Below, in pieces: positions 33,620 to 41,569 of a stretch of 64,000 nucleotides of DNA (the stretch's first letter is position 1; each line of letters opens with the position of its first letter). The stretch is from positions 186,001 to 250,000 of the forward strand of contig NZ_JOFJ01000014.1 in assembly GCF_000718255.1 (NCBI RefSeq), read 5' to 3'. Made by a program: the position numbers and the translations under genes. The notes under the pieces are model-generated. The model was given only the letters and a program-made list of their open reading frames with translations, had not been told where the DNA came from and ran no database searches. Origin of the DNA: Spirillospora albida. Lineage in GTDB: Bacteria > Actinomycetota > Actinomycetes > Streptosporangiales > Streptosporangiaceae.

Positions 33620-34065
33620 GCGGCCATGAGGGGTTGCGGTCCGGGCAGGTCGCCGAGGCGGCCGGAGTGAACCGGCAGACCCTGCGCTACTACGAGCGGC
33701 GGGGCCTGATCACCGAACCGGAACGGAGCCTCGGCGGGCATCGCCTCTACCCCGAGCGGACCGTCACCGTGCTGCGTGTCATCAAGACCGCGCAGCGGCT
33801 CGGGTTCACCCTGGAGGAGGTCGCCGACCTGCTGGAGGCGGCCGGGCACCGGCACGGCCGCCCCGACCACGGGCTGCGCGGGCGCGCCCGGATGAAGCTG
33901 GTCGAGGTCGAGGAGCTCATCGCCGACCTGCAGATCATCCGCTCCACCCTGCTGGAGGCGATCGACGCCGGATGCGATGACCTGATGACCTGCGCCGACC
34001 GGCCGTGCTGCCCGCTTCCGTTCGCCGACCTCGCCCGTCCCGGCGGCCAGGAGCACGCCCGATGA
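33616..34065 (+). CDS. MerR-family metal-responsive activator
   Basis: A 149-residue MerR regulator. The DNA-binding part is VAEAAGVNRQTLRYYERRGL, followed by a dimerisation helix and a Cys-rich C-terminus (GCDDLMTCADRPCCPLPF) resembling the ligand loop of metal sensors such as MerR and its relatives. GTG 33616 overlaps the upstream stop, and its own stop overlaps the next gene. The operon is thus tightly coupled and probably autoregulated through the palindrome at 33199. Confidence 0.9.
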   Translation: MSGHEGLRSGQVAEAAGVNRQTLRYYERRGLITEPERSLGGHRLYPERTVTVLRVIKTAQRLGFTLEEVADLLEAAGHRHGRPDHGLRGRARMKLVEVEELIADLQIIRSTLLEAIDAGCDDLMTCADRPCCPLPFADLARPGGQEHAR

Positions 34066-34340
34066 CCCCGTCCAGGACCGGCACCGGGCTCGGAGCCCTG
34101 GCCGCCGCCGCGTGCGTGGCCTGCTGCGCCCTTCCGCCGCTCATCGCCGCCGGCGTCCTGAGCGGCGGCGCGGCGGCCTTCCTCGCGGACGGCATGCCCG
34201 TCGTCGCCGTCGCCCTGGCGGGCGCGGCGGTCCTCGCCTTCGCCGCGGCGGCGCGCCGCAGGTCCCGAAGCGGCCGGTGCGGCGCGGCCTGCGGCGGCCG
34301 GACGACGGCCGGCCGCGGATGCCCGAGCGGCCGCGCCTGA
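34062..34340 (+). CDS. small membrane protein with Cys motifs
   Basis: A 92-residue protein with two hydrophobic segments (LGALAAAACVACCALPPLIA; GMPVVAVALAGAAVLAFAAA) and Cys motifs in the first helix (CVACC) and in the basic tail (CGAACGG). The layout recalls small mercury-type transporters (MerC/MerT-like) but is too short and diverged to name. It ends the MerR operon; the ATG overlaps the merR stop. Confidence 0.68.
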   Translation: MTPSRTGTGLGALAAAACVACCALPPLIAAGVLSGGAAAFLADGMPVVAVALAGAAVLAFAAAARRRSRSGRCGAACGGRTTAGRGCPSGRA

Positions 34341-34362
34341 GCCCGCGGCGAAGGTCGATACC

Positions 34363-34704
34363 GTGCCGTCCATGGCTATCGCCCGGTCTTTGCTGCTGTT
34401 CGCCCTCGCCGCCGTCGCGGAGATCGGCGGGGCCTGGCTGGTCTGGCAGGGCGTCCGCGAACACAGGGGCGCCTGGTGGGTCGGCGCGGGCGTCATCGCC
34501 CTCGGCCTGTACGGCTTCGTGGCGACGATGCAGCCGAACGCCCACTTCGGCCGCATACTGGCCGCCTACGGGGGCGTCTTCGTCGCCGGATCCCTCGCCT
34601 GGGGCATGGCCCTGGACGGCTTCAAGCCCGACCGGTGGGACGTCACCGGCGCCCTCATCTGCCTCGCCGGCGTCCTCGTCATCATGTACGCCCCTCGCAG
34701 CTGA
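34363..34704 (+). CDS. YnfA/UPF0060 family membrane protein
   Basis: A 113-residue protein with four membrane helices filling the chain (LLLFALAAVAEIGGAWLVWQ; WVGAGVIALGLYGFVATMQP; AAYGGVFVAGSLAWGMALDG; LICLAGVLVIMYAP). It matches YnfA-type small multidrug-resistance-like proteins over full length. GTG 34363 has AAGG at good spacing; ATG 34372 matches the usual family start and is an alternative. It may belong to the metal operon, 22 bases upstream. Confidence 0.88.
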   Translation: MPSMAIARSLLLFALAAVAEIGGAWLVWQGVREHRGAWWVGAGVIALGLYGFVATMQPNAHFGRILAAYGGVFVAGSLAWGMALDGFKPDRWDVTGALICLAGVLVIMYAPRS

Positions 34705-34833
34705 ACCTCGGCACCCATCTGGATTCGTGCCCCAAGGTCCCGTCGACGACCGCCTTTGGCCCCTATCCCCCGCGCGCGACGGGCGGCAGCGTGAAAGCGC
34801 ACGTCGATGGGCTCACGCGAGAGGGGACACGGC

Positions 34834-35553
34834 ATGATCGGGTGCCTCCGCCTTCCCGTCCGGACGGTCGAGGCCGAGCGGCCGGACGTCCGGTTCACGG
34901 ACGTCGCCGGGTACGAGGGGGTCAAGCGGGAGATCCGGGAGGCCGTCCGGCGGCGCCGCGACGTGCTCATGGTGGGGCCGGCCGGGACCGGGAAGGCGCT
35001 GCTCGCGCGGGCCGCCGCCGGTGAGGCCGGTGCGCCGTTCCTGCAGATCAGCGGGGTGTCGCTCGGCGCGGCCGGGGCGCACGAGGTGTTCGTCCGGGCC
35101 CGCGGGAAGGGGCCGGCGATCGTGTTCATCGACGGGATCGACGCCGTCGGCGGCGACGGGCCGGCGCTCCGGCGGCTCCTCGCCGAGCTGGACGCCGACC
35201 GCCGCGGCGTCGTCGTCCTCGCCGCGTCCGACCGCCCGGAAGGGGTCGACGGCGCGCTGCTGCGGCCGGGCCGCTTCGACCGGCAGGTCACCGTGCCCCT
35301 GCCGGACGAGGCCGAGCGCGCCGCCATCCTCGCCGCGCACGCCCGCGGCCGTCGCCTCGCGCCCGAGGCCGACCTGCCAGCCGTCGCCCGCGCCACCCCC
35401 GGGTTCTGCGGGGCCGATCTGGCGCGGCTGGTCAACGAGGCGCACATCGGCGCCGTCCGGGACGGCCGCACCGTCATCACCGGCGCCGACCTGGGCGCGG
35501 CCGCCGAGGCGGCACGTGGACGGGCCGCCGAGGAGGCCCGTCCCCGCACTTGA
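34834..35553 (+). CDS. stand-alone FtsH-like AAA domain with degenerate ATP site
   Basis: A 239-residue protein aligning throughout with the AAA module of FtsH (VRFTDVAGYEGVKREIREAV; ALLRPGRFDRQVTVPLPDEA; TPGFCGADLARLVNEA). There are no membrane helices and no M41 protease domain. Walker A ends GPAGTGKA (Thr/Ser to Ala55) and Walker B reads IVFIDGIDA (Glu to Gly101). The segment that carries the FVG pore loop in FtsH is deleted (ISGVSLGAAGAHEVF). The Arg fingers (RPGRFDR) remain. ATP hydrolysis is doubtful, so a regulatory or scaffold role is likelier. ATG 34834 follows GAGGGG. Confidence 0.85.
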   Translation: MIGCLRLPVRTVEAERPDVRFTDVAGYEGVKREIREAVRRRRDVLMVGPAGTGKALLARAAAGEAGAPFLQISGVSLGAAGAHEVFVRARGKGPAIVFIDGIDAVGGDGPALRRLLAELDADRRGVVVLAASDRPEGVDGALLRPGRFDRQVTVPLPDEAERAAILAAHARGRRLAPEADLPAVARATPGFCGADLARLVNEAHIGAVRDGRTVITGADLGAAAEAARGRAAEEARPRT

Positions 35554-35672
35554 GGGGCGAACGGCTCCGGGGAGGGGACGAACGTCCCTACAGACCACCG
35601 GCCTCCCGGCGGACGCTGGAATCGGGACCGTGTCCGTCATCGGGCGGCGCGACGAGTGGAAGGAGTCCCGTG

Positions 35673-35873
35673 ATGGCGAGGGAGATCTACATCGGAGCCG
35701 CCCACCCGACCGTCGTGACGCTGCAGCACCGGGTCGCGGTGCTGGAGCACCAGGTCGCGGAGCTGACGGCGGCGCTGCACGAGCTCGCGGCCGCGCTCGA
35801 GGTGCCCGGCCGCGGAGCCCCGTACCTGGCCGCGGTCGAGGACCCGGTGGCCGCCGTGAGCAGCACGGGCTGA
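35673..35873 (+). CDS. small protein with amphipathic helix, 66 aa
   Basis: Starts at ATG 35673 after AAGGAG. The central part has heptad spacing (LQHRVAVLEHQVAELTAALH), so it likely forms a coiled coil or oligomerises. It lies between the FtsH-like gene and the WS/DGAT gene in the same direction. I do not recognise it. Confidence 0.6.
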   Translation: MAREIYIGAAHPTVVTLQHRVAVLEHQVAELTAALHELAAALEVPGRGAPYLAAVEDPVAAVSSTG

Positions 35874-35994
35874 CATGCACCTTGTTCCCGCCCGGCAGGG
35901 ACCTTCGGCCCTGCATCCCCCCGCGGTACGGGCGCATGCTGAGACCCAGAGGCACCGGGACGGTGCCGGCGAGCCGGCCAGGGAGGCGGCGGCC

Positions 35995-37413
35995 ATGGCG
36001 AACGCGCCCGTGGAGCACATGAACGCATTGGACGCCGGGATGTTCTTCGCGGAGAGCGAGAAGGCGCCCCTGCACATCGCATCGGTGTCCGTACTGGAAG
36101 GGCCGGCGCCGGCCTTCCGCGACCTGGCCGCCACCGTGGAGGCCCGGATGGCGCGGGTCCCCCGGCACCGGCAGCGGGTGCGGACGGTGCCGCTGAACCT
36201 GGGGCTGCCCCTCTGGGAGGACGACCCCGGATTCCGCATCGAGCACCACGTCCGGCACCTGACGGTTCCGGCGCCGGGCGGGCCGGACGAGCTGAACGAC
36301 CTGGTCGGCCGCATCATGACCTACCGGCTGGACCTCGACCGCCCGCTCTGGGAGATGTGGATGGTGGACGGCCTCGCGGACGGCCGCTGGGCCCTCATCT
36401 CCAAGATCCACCACTGCGTCGTGGACGGGTCCGGGGGCAGCGACCTCATCGCGCGGCTGTTCGACCTGGAACCGCGGCCCGCGGCCGTTCACGAGCCGGG
36501 CGGCGCCACCGCCGCCCGCCCGCCGTCCACCGCGTCCGGTCTCGTGCTGGACGGGCTCGGGCAGAGCGCCGTCCGTCTCGGGCGGCGGCTGCTGCGCCTG
36601 CCGTCCCCCGCGCGCGGCCTCGACGGGCTCCGCAAGGCCCGCGACTTCGCCGGCGGTCTCCCGCACACCCTCGCGACCATCGCCCACCACGGCGTGGAGT
36701 CGCTGCCCGGCCCGACCGGGCCCTACCGGCGCTGGGCGTCCCTGGACGTGGACTTCGACCAGGTCAAGACCGTCCGCGCGGGCCTCGGCGGCACCGTGAA
36801 CGACGTCGTCCTGGCGGCGGTGGCGCGCGGGTTCCGCGACCTGCTGGCGGCGCGCGGCGACCTGAGCGGCGACACGCTCGTCCGCTCGCTGGTGCCGGTC
36901 TCGGTGCGCGGGGACGACGAGGGCGACCTCGGCAACCGGGTCTCCGCCCTCTTCGTCACCCTGCCGTGCGGGGAACCCGATCCCGTCCGGCGGCTGTCCT
37001 CGCTCCGCGAGCAGATGGACGGCCACAAGAGCACCCGCCAGTCGGTCGGCGTCGACGCGCTCGTCCAGCTCGCCGGGACGGCGCCCGCGGCGATGCCGCT
37101 CGCCACCCGGACCGTCATGAGCGCGATGACGCCGCTGTTCCAGACGGTCATCACGAACGTGCCCGGACCTCAGTTCCGGCTGTACGTCCTCGGCCGCGAG
37201 GTCACCGCCCTCTACCCCTACGTGCCGATCGCGGCGGGCGCCGGGATCTCCGTCGGCGTCTTCTCCTACCGGGGAAGGCTCCACTTCGGCGTCACCGCCG
37301 ACCCCGACGTCACCCCCGACCTCGGCGTCCTGATCGCCGGCATCGGGGCCGGGTTCGCCGAGCTCGCCGAGCTCGCCGAGCTGTCCGAGATCCACGCGAT
37401 GGCGAGGGGATGA
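35995..37413 (+). CDS. WS/DGAT-type O-acyltransferase
   Basis: A 472-residue wax-ester synthase/diacylglycerol acyltransferase that esterifies acyl-CoA to diacylglycerol or fatty alcohol for storage lipid. The active site HHCVVDG (His139, His140, Asp144) is intact, with the family's PLWEMWMVDGL before it and the C-terminal NVPGPQFRLYVLGREV. Length fits the family (about 460-480). ATG 35995 follows GGGAGG. It converges on a membrane-protein gene with 6 bases between stops. Confidence 0.94.
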   Translation: MANAPVEHMNALDAGMFFAESEKAPLHIASVSVLEGPAPAFRDLAATVEARMARVPRHRQRVRTVPLNLGLPLWEDDPGFRIEHHVRHLTVPAPGGPDELNDLVGRIMTYRLDLDRPLWEMWMVDGLADGRWALISKIHHCVVDGSGGSDLIARLFDLEPRPAAVHEPGGATAARPPSTASGLVLDGLGQSAVRLGRRLLRLPSPARGLDGLRKARDFAGGLPHTLATIAHHGVESLPGPTGPYRRWASLDVDFDQVKTVRAGLGGTVNDVVLAAVARGFRDLLAARGDLSGDTLVRSLVPVSVRGDDEGDLGNRVSALFVTLPCGEPDPVRRLSSLREQMDGHKSTRQSVGVDALVQLAGTAPAAMPLATRTVMSAMTPLFQTVITNVPGPQFRLYVLGREVTALYPYVPIAAGAGISVGVFSYRGRLHFGVTADPDVTPDLGVLIAGIGAGFAELAELAELSEIHAMARG

Positions 37414-37419
37414 ACCGGA

Positions 37420-37923
37420 TCAGATTCCCGGTCCGGCGGGGAGGCCGCGGCCTCCCCGTTCGCTTGGGCGGGTGAAGTAGGCGCGAGCCTGGCGGGTGAG
37501 GAGGGTGGGAAGGACGCAGACCGCCGGAAGGATCACCGCCACCACCGGGAGGGTGAAGAAGAAGCCCACGCTGTCCAGGGCCAGCCAGGTTCCGAGGACG
37601 CCGACCGCGAGCAGGATCAGCGCCTCGAAGACCAGCACGGCGGCGTGGAGGCCGGCGCGGCCGCGGGTGAAGCGCAGGGCGAGCACGATGGCGGGCACCG
37701 CGAACAGCAGCAGCGGCGCCGTGAAGATGACCGGGACGAAGAGCCACTGCGCGTTCTCGTCCTCGGGGACGCCTTCCGCGAGCACCATCAGCGCGACGAA
37801 GGCGTTCGGCGCCAGCCACATGAGGGCCAGCGCGACCGCCTGGACCGACAGCAGCACATGGGCGACGGTCAGTGACGGGGGCCGCCGGAGGGGCCGCGGC
37901 GCCCACGACGCGTACATGTCCAT
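37420..37923 (-). CDS. integral membrane protein, 167 aa
   Basis: Four hydrophobic segments (VAHVLLSVQAVALALMWLAP; WLFVPVIFTAPLLLFAVPAI; LHAAVLVFEALILLAVGVLG; FFFTLPVVAVILPAVCVLPT) and a basic tail. The family is not recognised. ATG 37923 (MDMYASW) is chosen; 37917 and 37965 are other in-frame ATGs and none has a strong ribosome site. Confidence 0.72.
   Translation of the reverse strand: MDMYASWAPRPLRRPPSLTVAHVLLSVQAVALALMWLAPNAFVALMVLAEGVPEDENAQWLFVPVIFTAPLLLFAVPAIVLALRFTRGRAGLHAAVLVFEALILLAVGVLGTWLALDSVGFFFTLPVVAVILPAVCVLPTLLTRQARAYFTRPSERGGRGLPAGPGI
37437..37458 (+). terminator. 22-base palindrome after the WS/DGAT gene
   Basis: A perfect palindrome (CGGGGAGGCCG and its complement) lies 23 bases beyond the acyltransferase stop, inside the 3' end of the convergent membrane-protein gene. 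It could terminate transcription from the plus strand. There is no loop outside the arms, so the real hairpin would lose the central bases. Confidence 0.45.
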
Positions 37924-37998
37924 GCCGACGAGTCTGGCCGCGCCGGAGCCGGGGCACATGAGCACGGCTACTCAACATGCCCTGGGTACCGGGTCGGT

Positions 37999-38418
37999 TC
38001 AGGGAGCCGTCCTGGCCTTGGGGCGGGGAGTCAGCAGGGCCTTCACGGCGCCCTTGGCGCTCGCGGCCAGGACCGTGGTGAGGTCGAAGTAGTCGCGCCA
38101 GAGGGTGATCTTGCCGTCGTGGACCTCGAAGGTGCCGCACACCCAGAACTCGGCGCGCCAGGCGCCGGCCTCGAGGACGTCCGTGCGCTCGGTGAGGACC
38201 TTGGGGCCGTTCGCGGCGATGGTGTGGACGCGGGCCTCGAAGCCGGTGCCGTAGCGGCCCATCAGCCGGAGCGTCTTCTCCACCGCCTGGGCGCCGCGCG
38301 CGGCCGGGAACGGGACGTTCTGGTAGACCATGTTCGGCGCCGCGAACGTCATCGCGCGGTCGATGTCCAGGGCCTCCAGGGCGGCGAGGAAGTCGGTGAC
38401 GGTCTGGGTCTCGGACAT
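37999..38418 (-). CDS. limonene-1,2-epoxide hydrolase-like protein
   Basis: A 139-residue NTF2/SnoaL-fold protein. The Arg-x-Asp pair of limonene epoxide hydrolase is present in TERTDVL and the third catalytic Asp in LWRDYFDL, so an epoxide hydrolase activity is plausible. It is divergent from the BTAD regulator, 60 bases away. The substrate cannot be inferred; polyketide-cyclase relatives share the fold. Confidence 0.82.
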   Translation of the reverse strand: MSETQTVTDFLAALEALDIDRAMTFAAPNMVYQNVPFPAARGAQAVEKTLRLMGRYGTGFEARVHTIAANGPKVLTERTDVLEAGAWRAEFWVCGTFEVHDGKITLWRDYFDLTTVLAASAKGAVKALLTPRPKARTAP

Positions 38419-38478
38419 GGCGGATCCTCCCGGTGCGCGGATGATCCACGGTAGCGGGGAATGCGCGAGAATCCGGTC

Positions 38479-41400
38479 ATGTGGTTCGGCATTCTCGGGG
38501 CCGTCGAGGTCCGGCGGCGCGGCGCGCCCGTCGCGGTCGGCGGTCCCCGGGTGCGGACCCTGCTCGGCGCGCTGCTGCTCGACGCCGGGCGCGTCGTGCC
38601 GGTCGAGCGGCTCATCGACGCCGTGTACGGGGACGATCCTCCGGCGAACGCCGCGAACGCCCTGCAGGCGCAGGTGTCGCGGCTGCGCAGGGGCCTCGGG
38701 GACGCGGGGCTGGTCGAGGGGCGTCCGGCCGGGTACCGGCTGGCCGTCGACCCGGACGATGTCGACGCGTTCCGGTTCGAGCGGCTGGTCGAGGAGGGGC
38801 GCGGCGCCGAGGCGGCGCGGGCCGTCGGCCTCTTCCGGGAGGCTCTCGGGCTGTGGCGGGGGCCGGCGCTCGCGGACGTGCCGATCAGGGCGGACCGGCT
38901 CGACGAGGCCCGGGTCGGCGTCCGGGAGGAGCTGGCCCGCGCGCTGCTGGCCGCCGGGGAGCCCGCCGAGGCCGCGGCGGAGGCGCGGGCGGTGCTCGCC
39001 GAGCATCCCCTGCGCGAGCGCGCCGCGGCGCTGGCGATGCGGGCCCTGCGCGCGGAGGGCCGGCAGGCGGAGGCTCTGGCCGTGTTCGCGGAGATGCGGG
39101 AACGGCTCGCGGACGAGCTGGGGGCCGATCCCTCGGCGGATCTCGCCGAGGCGCATCTGGAGGTCCTGCGGGGCGCGCCCGCGGAGGTCGTGACCCCGCT
39201 GCCCGTCCCGCTCACCAGTTTCGTCGGGCGGGACGAGGAGGTGCGGCGGGTCGGGAAGATGCTCGGCGAGGGACGGCTCGTCACGCTGCTCGGCCCCGGG
39301 GGCGCGGGCAAGACGCGGCTCGCCGTGGAGGCGGCGGGGCGGGTCGGCGGGGAGGTCTGCTTCGTCGATCTCGCGCCGGCCACCGCGGACGAGGTGCCGA
39401 AGGCCCTCGCCGGGGCGCTCGGGCTGCGGCTGCCGGGGGCCGGGCCGGCGGAGGTTCTGGAGCGGCTGCTGACGGCGCTGGCGGGACGGCGCGTCCTGCT
39501 CGTCCTGGACAACTGCGAGCACGTCGTGGACGCGGTCGCGCGGGTCGCGCACCGGTCGCTGACGGCCTGCGCCGAGCTGCGGGTCCTCGCGACCAGCCGG
39601 GAGGCGCTGGGGATCACCGGGGAGGCGCTGCTGTCCCTGCCGCCCCTCCCGATGCCCCCGGACGGGGCGGACGCGCGGGACGCGCCCGCGTATCCGGCGG
39701 TGCGTCTGTTCGCCGACCGGGCGGCGGCGGTGCGTCCGGGATTCCGGGTGGACGAGGGCAACGTCGCGGACGTCCTGCGGATCTGCGGGGCGCTCGACGG
39801 GCTGCCGCTCGCGATCGAGCTGGCGGCGGCGCGGCTGCGAACCCTGCCGGCGGAGGACGTCGCGACGCGGCTCGGTGACCGGTTCCGGCTGCTGTCGCGC
39901 GGAGAGCGGACGGCGGCGCCGCGCCATCAGACGCTGCGGGCCGTCGTCGAGTGGAGCTGGGACCTCCTCGGCGCGGACGAGCGGGCCCTCGCCCGGCGGC
40001 TCACCGTCTTCTCCGGCGGGTTCACCGCCGAGGCCGCCGCCGCCGTGTGCGGCGCCGATGAGGAGACCGTGTTCGGGCTGGCCGACAAGTCGCTCGTCCA
40101 GTCCGACGGGCGGCGCTTCCGGATGCTCGACACGATCCGGGCGTTCTGCGCGGAACGGCTGGAGGAGGCGGGCGAGCGAGAGCGGTTCCAGCGCGCCCAC
40201 GCGGAGTACTTCCTCGAACTCGCGCGGCGGGCCGATCCGCATCTGCGGGGCGCGGAGCAGCTGGAGTGGCTGGACCTGCTCGCCGGCGAGCACGCGAACC
40301 TGCACGCGGCGCTGCGACGGTGCGTCCGGCTCGACCACGTGCTGGCGCTCCACCTCATCGCCAACCTGACCTGGTACTGGTGGCTGCGGGGGCGGGTCGA
40401 GGGCGCGACGCTCGCGACGGAGCTCCTGGACGCCGTCGGCGCCGTGCCGGACGGCCTGGACGAGGAGTACGTCCTGTGCGCGACGAACGCGATCGCGGGC
40501 GGCGTCACCGGCGACCGGGCGGTCGCGTGGCTGGACCGAGCCGAGGCGCTGCTCAACGGCATCGACCGCACCCTCGCGTACCCGGCGACGACCGTCCAGT
40601 GGGCCCTCACCGCCGGGCCCGAGCGCACCCGGCTCGCCGTCTTCCCGAAGCAGATCCCGGACGACCCGTGGTCGCGGGCGCTGCTGCGGATGAGCGACGC
40701 GTACCTGCACCAGTTCTCCGGCGGCTTCGCGGCGGCCGAGCAGGCGTGCGCGGACGCCCTGGCCGGGTTCCGGGCGGCGGGCGACCGGTGGGGCACCGCG
40801 AACACGCTCGACATCCTCGCCCATCTCGCGGACCGGCGCGGCGACCGCGAGCGGGCCCTCGCGCTCCTGGCCGAGGCGCTCGCCCTGACCGAGGCGCTCG
40901 GCGCGCTGGAGGACACCGCCGACCTGCTGTTCCGCCGCGCCGACATCAGGCTCCGGGACGGCGACCTGGACGCGGCCCGCACCGATCTCGCGCGCGGCGG
41001 CGAGCTGGCGCGGCGGGCGGGGGCGCCCGACAAGGTGGCCGCGGCCCGCTTCGGCGCGGCGCAGGCGGCGCGGCTGCGCGGCGACCTGGCCGCCGCCCGC
41101 TCCGGATACGCGGAGGCCCTCGCCGGGGCGGCCACCGAGCGGTTCCCCGCCGCGGGGACCCGATGCCTGGCGCTGGTCGGGCTCGGCTGGGTCGCGGTCG
41201 AGGAGGGCGACCATCGACGGGCCCGGGAGTTGTTCCGGGAGGCGCTGCTCGCCGGGTTCGACCATCCGATCTTCTCGCACGAGGGGACCGCGGCGGCAGG
41301 GCTCGCGGCCGTCGCGCTGGCCGAGGGCGACCCGGCGCGGGCGGCGGTGCTGCTCGGCGCGGCCGGGGCGGTGCACGGCGCCCTCGTGCCGGGCGACCCG

Positions 41401-41538
41401 GACGGCGAGCGCGTCGCGTCCCGCGTCAGGGGAGCCCTCGGCGCCGACGCGTTCGAGGCGGCGGCCGCGGAGGGCGCCGCGCTCACCCGGGACGAGGCCG
41501 TCCGCCTGCTGACGGAGCCGCCGGCCGGCCGTCAGTGA
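38479..41538 (+). CDS. AfsR-like giant regulator (BTAD + NB-ARC-like ATPase + TPR)
   Basis: A 1019-residue regulator. The N-terminal OmpR-type winged helix (FGILGAVEVRRRGAPVAVGG; VERLIDAVYGDDPPANAANA) is followed by the bacterial transcriptional-activation domain (AEHPLRERAAALAMRALRAE). Next comes an ATPase with Walker A GPGGAGKTRLA and LLVLDNCEHVVDAVA, then a long TPR-like helical region to the end. Such proteins act as ATP-dependent activators of secondary metabolism or stress genes. The start ATG 38479 aligns with the family; ATG 38461 is in frame. The next gene (MFS) starts 31 bases downstream. Confidence 0.9.
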   Translation: MWFGILGAVEVRRRGAPVAVGGPRVRTLLGALLLDAGRVVPVERLIDAVYGDDPPANAANALQAQVSRLRRGLGDAGLVEGRPAGYRLAVDPDDVDAFRFERLVEEGRGAEAARAVGLFREALGLWRGPALADVPIRADRLDEARVGVREELARALLAAGEPAEAAAEARAVLAEHPLRERAAALAMRALRAEGRQAEALAVFAEMRERLADELGADPSADLAEAHLEVLRGAPAEVVTPLPVPLTSFVGRDEEVRRVGKMLGEGRLVTLLGPGGAGKTRLAVEAAGRVGGEVCFVDLAPATADEVPKALAGALGLRLPGAGPAEVLERLLTALAGRRVLLVLDNCEHVVDAVARVAHRSLTACAELRVLATSREALGITGEALLSLPPLPMPPDGADARDAPAYPAVRLFADRAAAVRPGFRVDEGNVADVLRICGALDGLPLAIELAAARLRTLPAEDVATRLGDRFRLLSRGERTAAPRHQTLRAVVEWSWDLLGADERALARRLTVFSGGFTAEAAAAVCGADEETVFGLADKSLVQSDGRRFRMLDTIRAFCAERLEEAGERERFQRAHAEYFLELARRADPHLRGAEQLEWLDLLAGEHANLHAALRRCVRLDHVLALHLIANLTWYWWLRGRVEGATLATELLDAVGAVPDGLDEEYVLCATNAIAGGVTGDRAVAWLDRAEALLNGIDRTLAYPATTVQWALTAGPERTRLAVFPKQIPDDPWSRALLRMSDAYLHQFSGGFAAAEQACADALAGFRAAGDRWGTANTLDILAHLADRRGDRERALALLAEALALTEALGALEDTADLLFRRADIRLRDGDLDAARTDLARGGELARRAGAPDKVAAARFGAAQAARLRGDLAAARSGYAEALAGAATERFPAAGTRCLALVGLGWVAVEEGDHRRARELFREALLAGFDHPIFSHEGTAAAGLAAVALAEGDPARAAVLLGAAGAVHGALVPGDPDGERVASRVRGALGADAFEAAAAEGAALTRDEAVRLLTEPPAGRQ

Positions 41539-41569
41539 CCGGTCAGCGCCCACCTGCACGCTTGCGGGC

